Source of the DNA: JARRRL01 sp037380725
Lineage (GTDB): Bacteria; Pseudomonadota; Gammaproteobacteria; Pseudomonadales; JANQJO01
DNA: 5,129 nucleotides
Assembly (NCBI GenBank): GCA_037380725.1
Contig: JARRRL010000181.1
Span: forward strand, 1-5,129
Direction: 5' to 3'
Made by a program: the position numbers and the translations under genes. Below are positions 4,190-5,129 of this stretch, in pieces (the first letter of the stretch is position 1; each line of letters starts with the position of its first letter). The notes below the pieces were generated by a model. The model saw only the letters and a program-made list of their open reading frames with translations, did no database searches and was not told where the DNA came from.

Positions 4190-5129
4190 ATGGCAACGGT
4201 ACAATCACTTGGTCTTGGTTCTGGCCTGGACATCGACGGTATCATTACGGCATTAGTGGATGCCGAAAAAGTGCCACGCACCACGCAACTCGATACCCGG
4301 GAAGCGGAACTCACCGCTAAAATCTCTGCCCTCGGCACAGTCAAAAGTCGCCTGACGGACATCGATTCCGCGTTATCGTCATTAGGCAAATCCAGCACCT
4401 ACAGCACGTATACCGCCACGTCCAGCGACACCTCGGTTTTCACGGCAAGCCCCACAACGCTGGCGCAAAGTGGAACCTACTCCATCGAAGTCATCAGTCG
4501 CGCCCAAGGCCATACGCTGGCTTCTCAAGCATATGCCAGCGTCAACGATACCATTGGTACGGGCACCTTAACGCTTGATTTTGGCACCACCGATTACACC
4601 GAAGGCACAGACACCTACAACAGTTTCACCGCCAACAGCAGCCTCTCCCAACAAGTCATTACCATCGATTCGTCCAACAACACGCTGTCATCCATGCGGG
4701 ATTACCTCAACGCTGGCGATTACAACGTAAGCGCGTCGATTGTGAATGACGGTTCTGGATACCGCCTGTTGCTCACCTCAGACAGCGGTGAAAAAAACAG
4801 TATGCGCATCACGGTTGTCGACGACGATGGCGACAACCTCGACACAGTGGGCCTATCGACATTTGCATTCAACAGCAGCGCCACCAGCGCCGAGCAAACC
4901 TTAGCGGGCGCCGATACGTCCCTTACCGTAAACGGCCTGAGCATCACCAGCACCGACACCACGTTATCAGAAGCGATTCCAGGCATCACCTTGAACATCA
5001 GTGGTGCGGACGCGGGCAGCACCAAAACCTTAACCATTACGCAAGACACCAGCCAAATCAAAACGCAAATTGAATCGTTGGTGGAAGCGTATAACGCGTT
5101 CAACACGTCCGCACAAGAATTCTCAGCAT
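4190..5129 (+). CDS. fliD: Flagellar filament cap protein FliD (HAP2), 5' part
   Basis: FliD is exported, forms the oligomeric cap at the filament tip and helps flagellin subunits fold and insert; in some species it also binds host surfaces. The gene runs off the window: 313 codons are visible with no stop. The start MATVQSLGLGSGLDIDGIIT is the classic FliD N-terminal motif, followed by ALVDAEKVP and a helical stretch to about residue 68. Residues 157-221 hold a module like those in FliC (TLSSMRDYLN 165-174, GYRLLLTSDSG 190-200). Residues 241-272 are a flagellin hook IN motif (SLTVNGLSITS, then AIPGITLNISG). From about 285 the C-terminal FliD domain begins (ESLVEAYNAFN 295-305). No Cys or Trp is visible. 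The ATG at 4190 is the only in-frame ATG after the stop at 4160-4162; AAGAAG (4177-4182) is a weak ribosome binding site 7 nt upstream. It lies 203 bp after fliC with no flaG between. Typical FliD lengths suggest at least 130 more residues outside. Confidence 0.95.
   Translation, partial: MATVQSLGLGSGLDIDGIITALVDAEKVPRTTQLDTREAELTAKISALGTVKSRLTDIDSALSSLGKSSTYSTYTATSSDTSVFTASPTTLAQSGTYSIEVISRAQGHTLASQAYASVNDTIGTGTLTLDFGTTDYTEGTDTYNSFTANSSLSQQVITIDSSNNTLSSMRDYLNAGDYNVSASIVNDGSGYRLLLTSDSGEKNSMRITVVDDDGDNLDTVGLSTFAFNSSATSAEQTLAGADTSLTVNGLSITSTDTTLSEAIPGITLNISGADAGSTKTLTITQDTSQIKTQIESLVEAYNAFNTSAQEFSA

Noticed and set aside
4720..5106. 128-residue open frame antisense to fliD
   Set aside because: It is a shadow of the FliD coding frame, with no recognisable domain and no ribosome binding site that I could identify.

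Overview
The window holds one end of a polar-flagellum locus from a gammaproteobacterium, probably near the Pseudomonas/Marinobacter/Oceanospirillales-type lineages. The main clue is a FleQ master regulator that resembles Pseudomonas FleQ over its whole length, as I remember that protein. Other clues are a sigma28-type promoter at the flagellin gene and roughly 50% G+C by eye. Genus cannot be assigned from the sequence alone.

Layout: positions 1-24 carry the edge of a short GC-rich repeat. The complete fleQ gene (50-1495, minus strand) follows. A 493-bp divergent intergenic region (1496-1988) is dense in short palindromes and repeats and holds a good sigma28 promoter (1862-1888) and a leader hairpin (1944-1962). 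A complete and unusually large flagellin gene, fliC (1989-3986, plus strand, 665 aa), comes next. A 203-bp gap (3987-4189) holds a strong hairpin and a degenerate direct repeat. The last gene is the 5' part of fliD, the filament cap gene (4190 to the window end, plus strand, 313 codons visible, still open). No flaG lies between fliC and fliD.

How the genes work together: FleQ is the sigma54-dependent activator at the top of the polar flagellar hierarchy in Pseudomonas-type bacteria. Late genes such as fliC are then switched on by FliA (sigma28). FliC forms the filament, and FliD caps the growing tip and folds incoming flagellin. Here the regulator and the filament genes sit back to back.

Most notable points: (1) the surface-exposed middle of FliC appears to be a two-fold duplication of a block of about 185 residues, each copy made of three submodules, and the same submodule pattern appears in FliD; (2) the divergent intergenic region contains two perfect palindromes (14 and 12 bp), a 9-bp direct repeat and an inverted repeat whose regulators I cannot name; (3) the true fliC start is 1989, because the sigma28 promoter lies inside the longer open reading frame. 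I found no CRISPR array, tRNA, rRNA, transposase or clearly novel defence or metabolic system.
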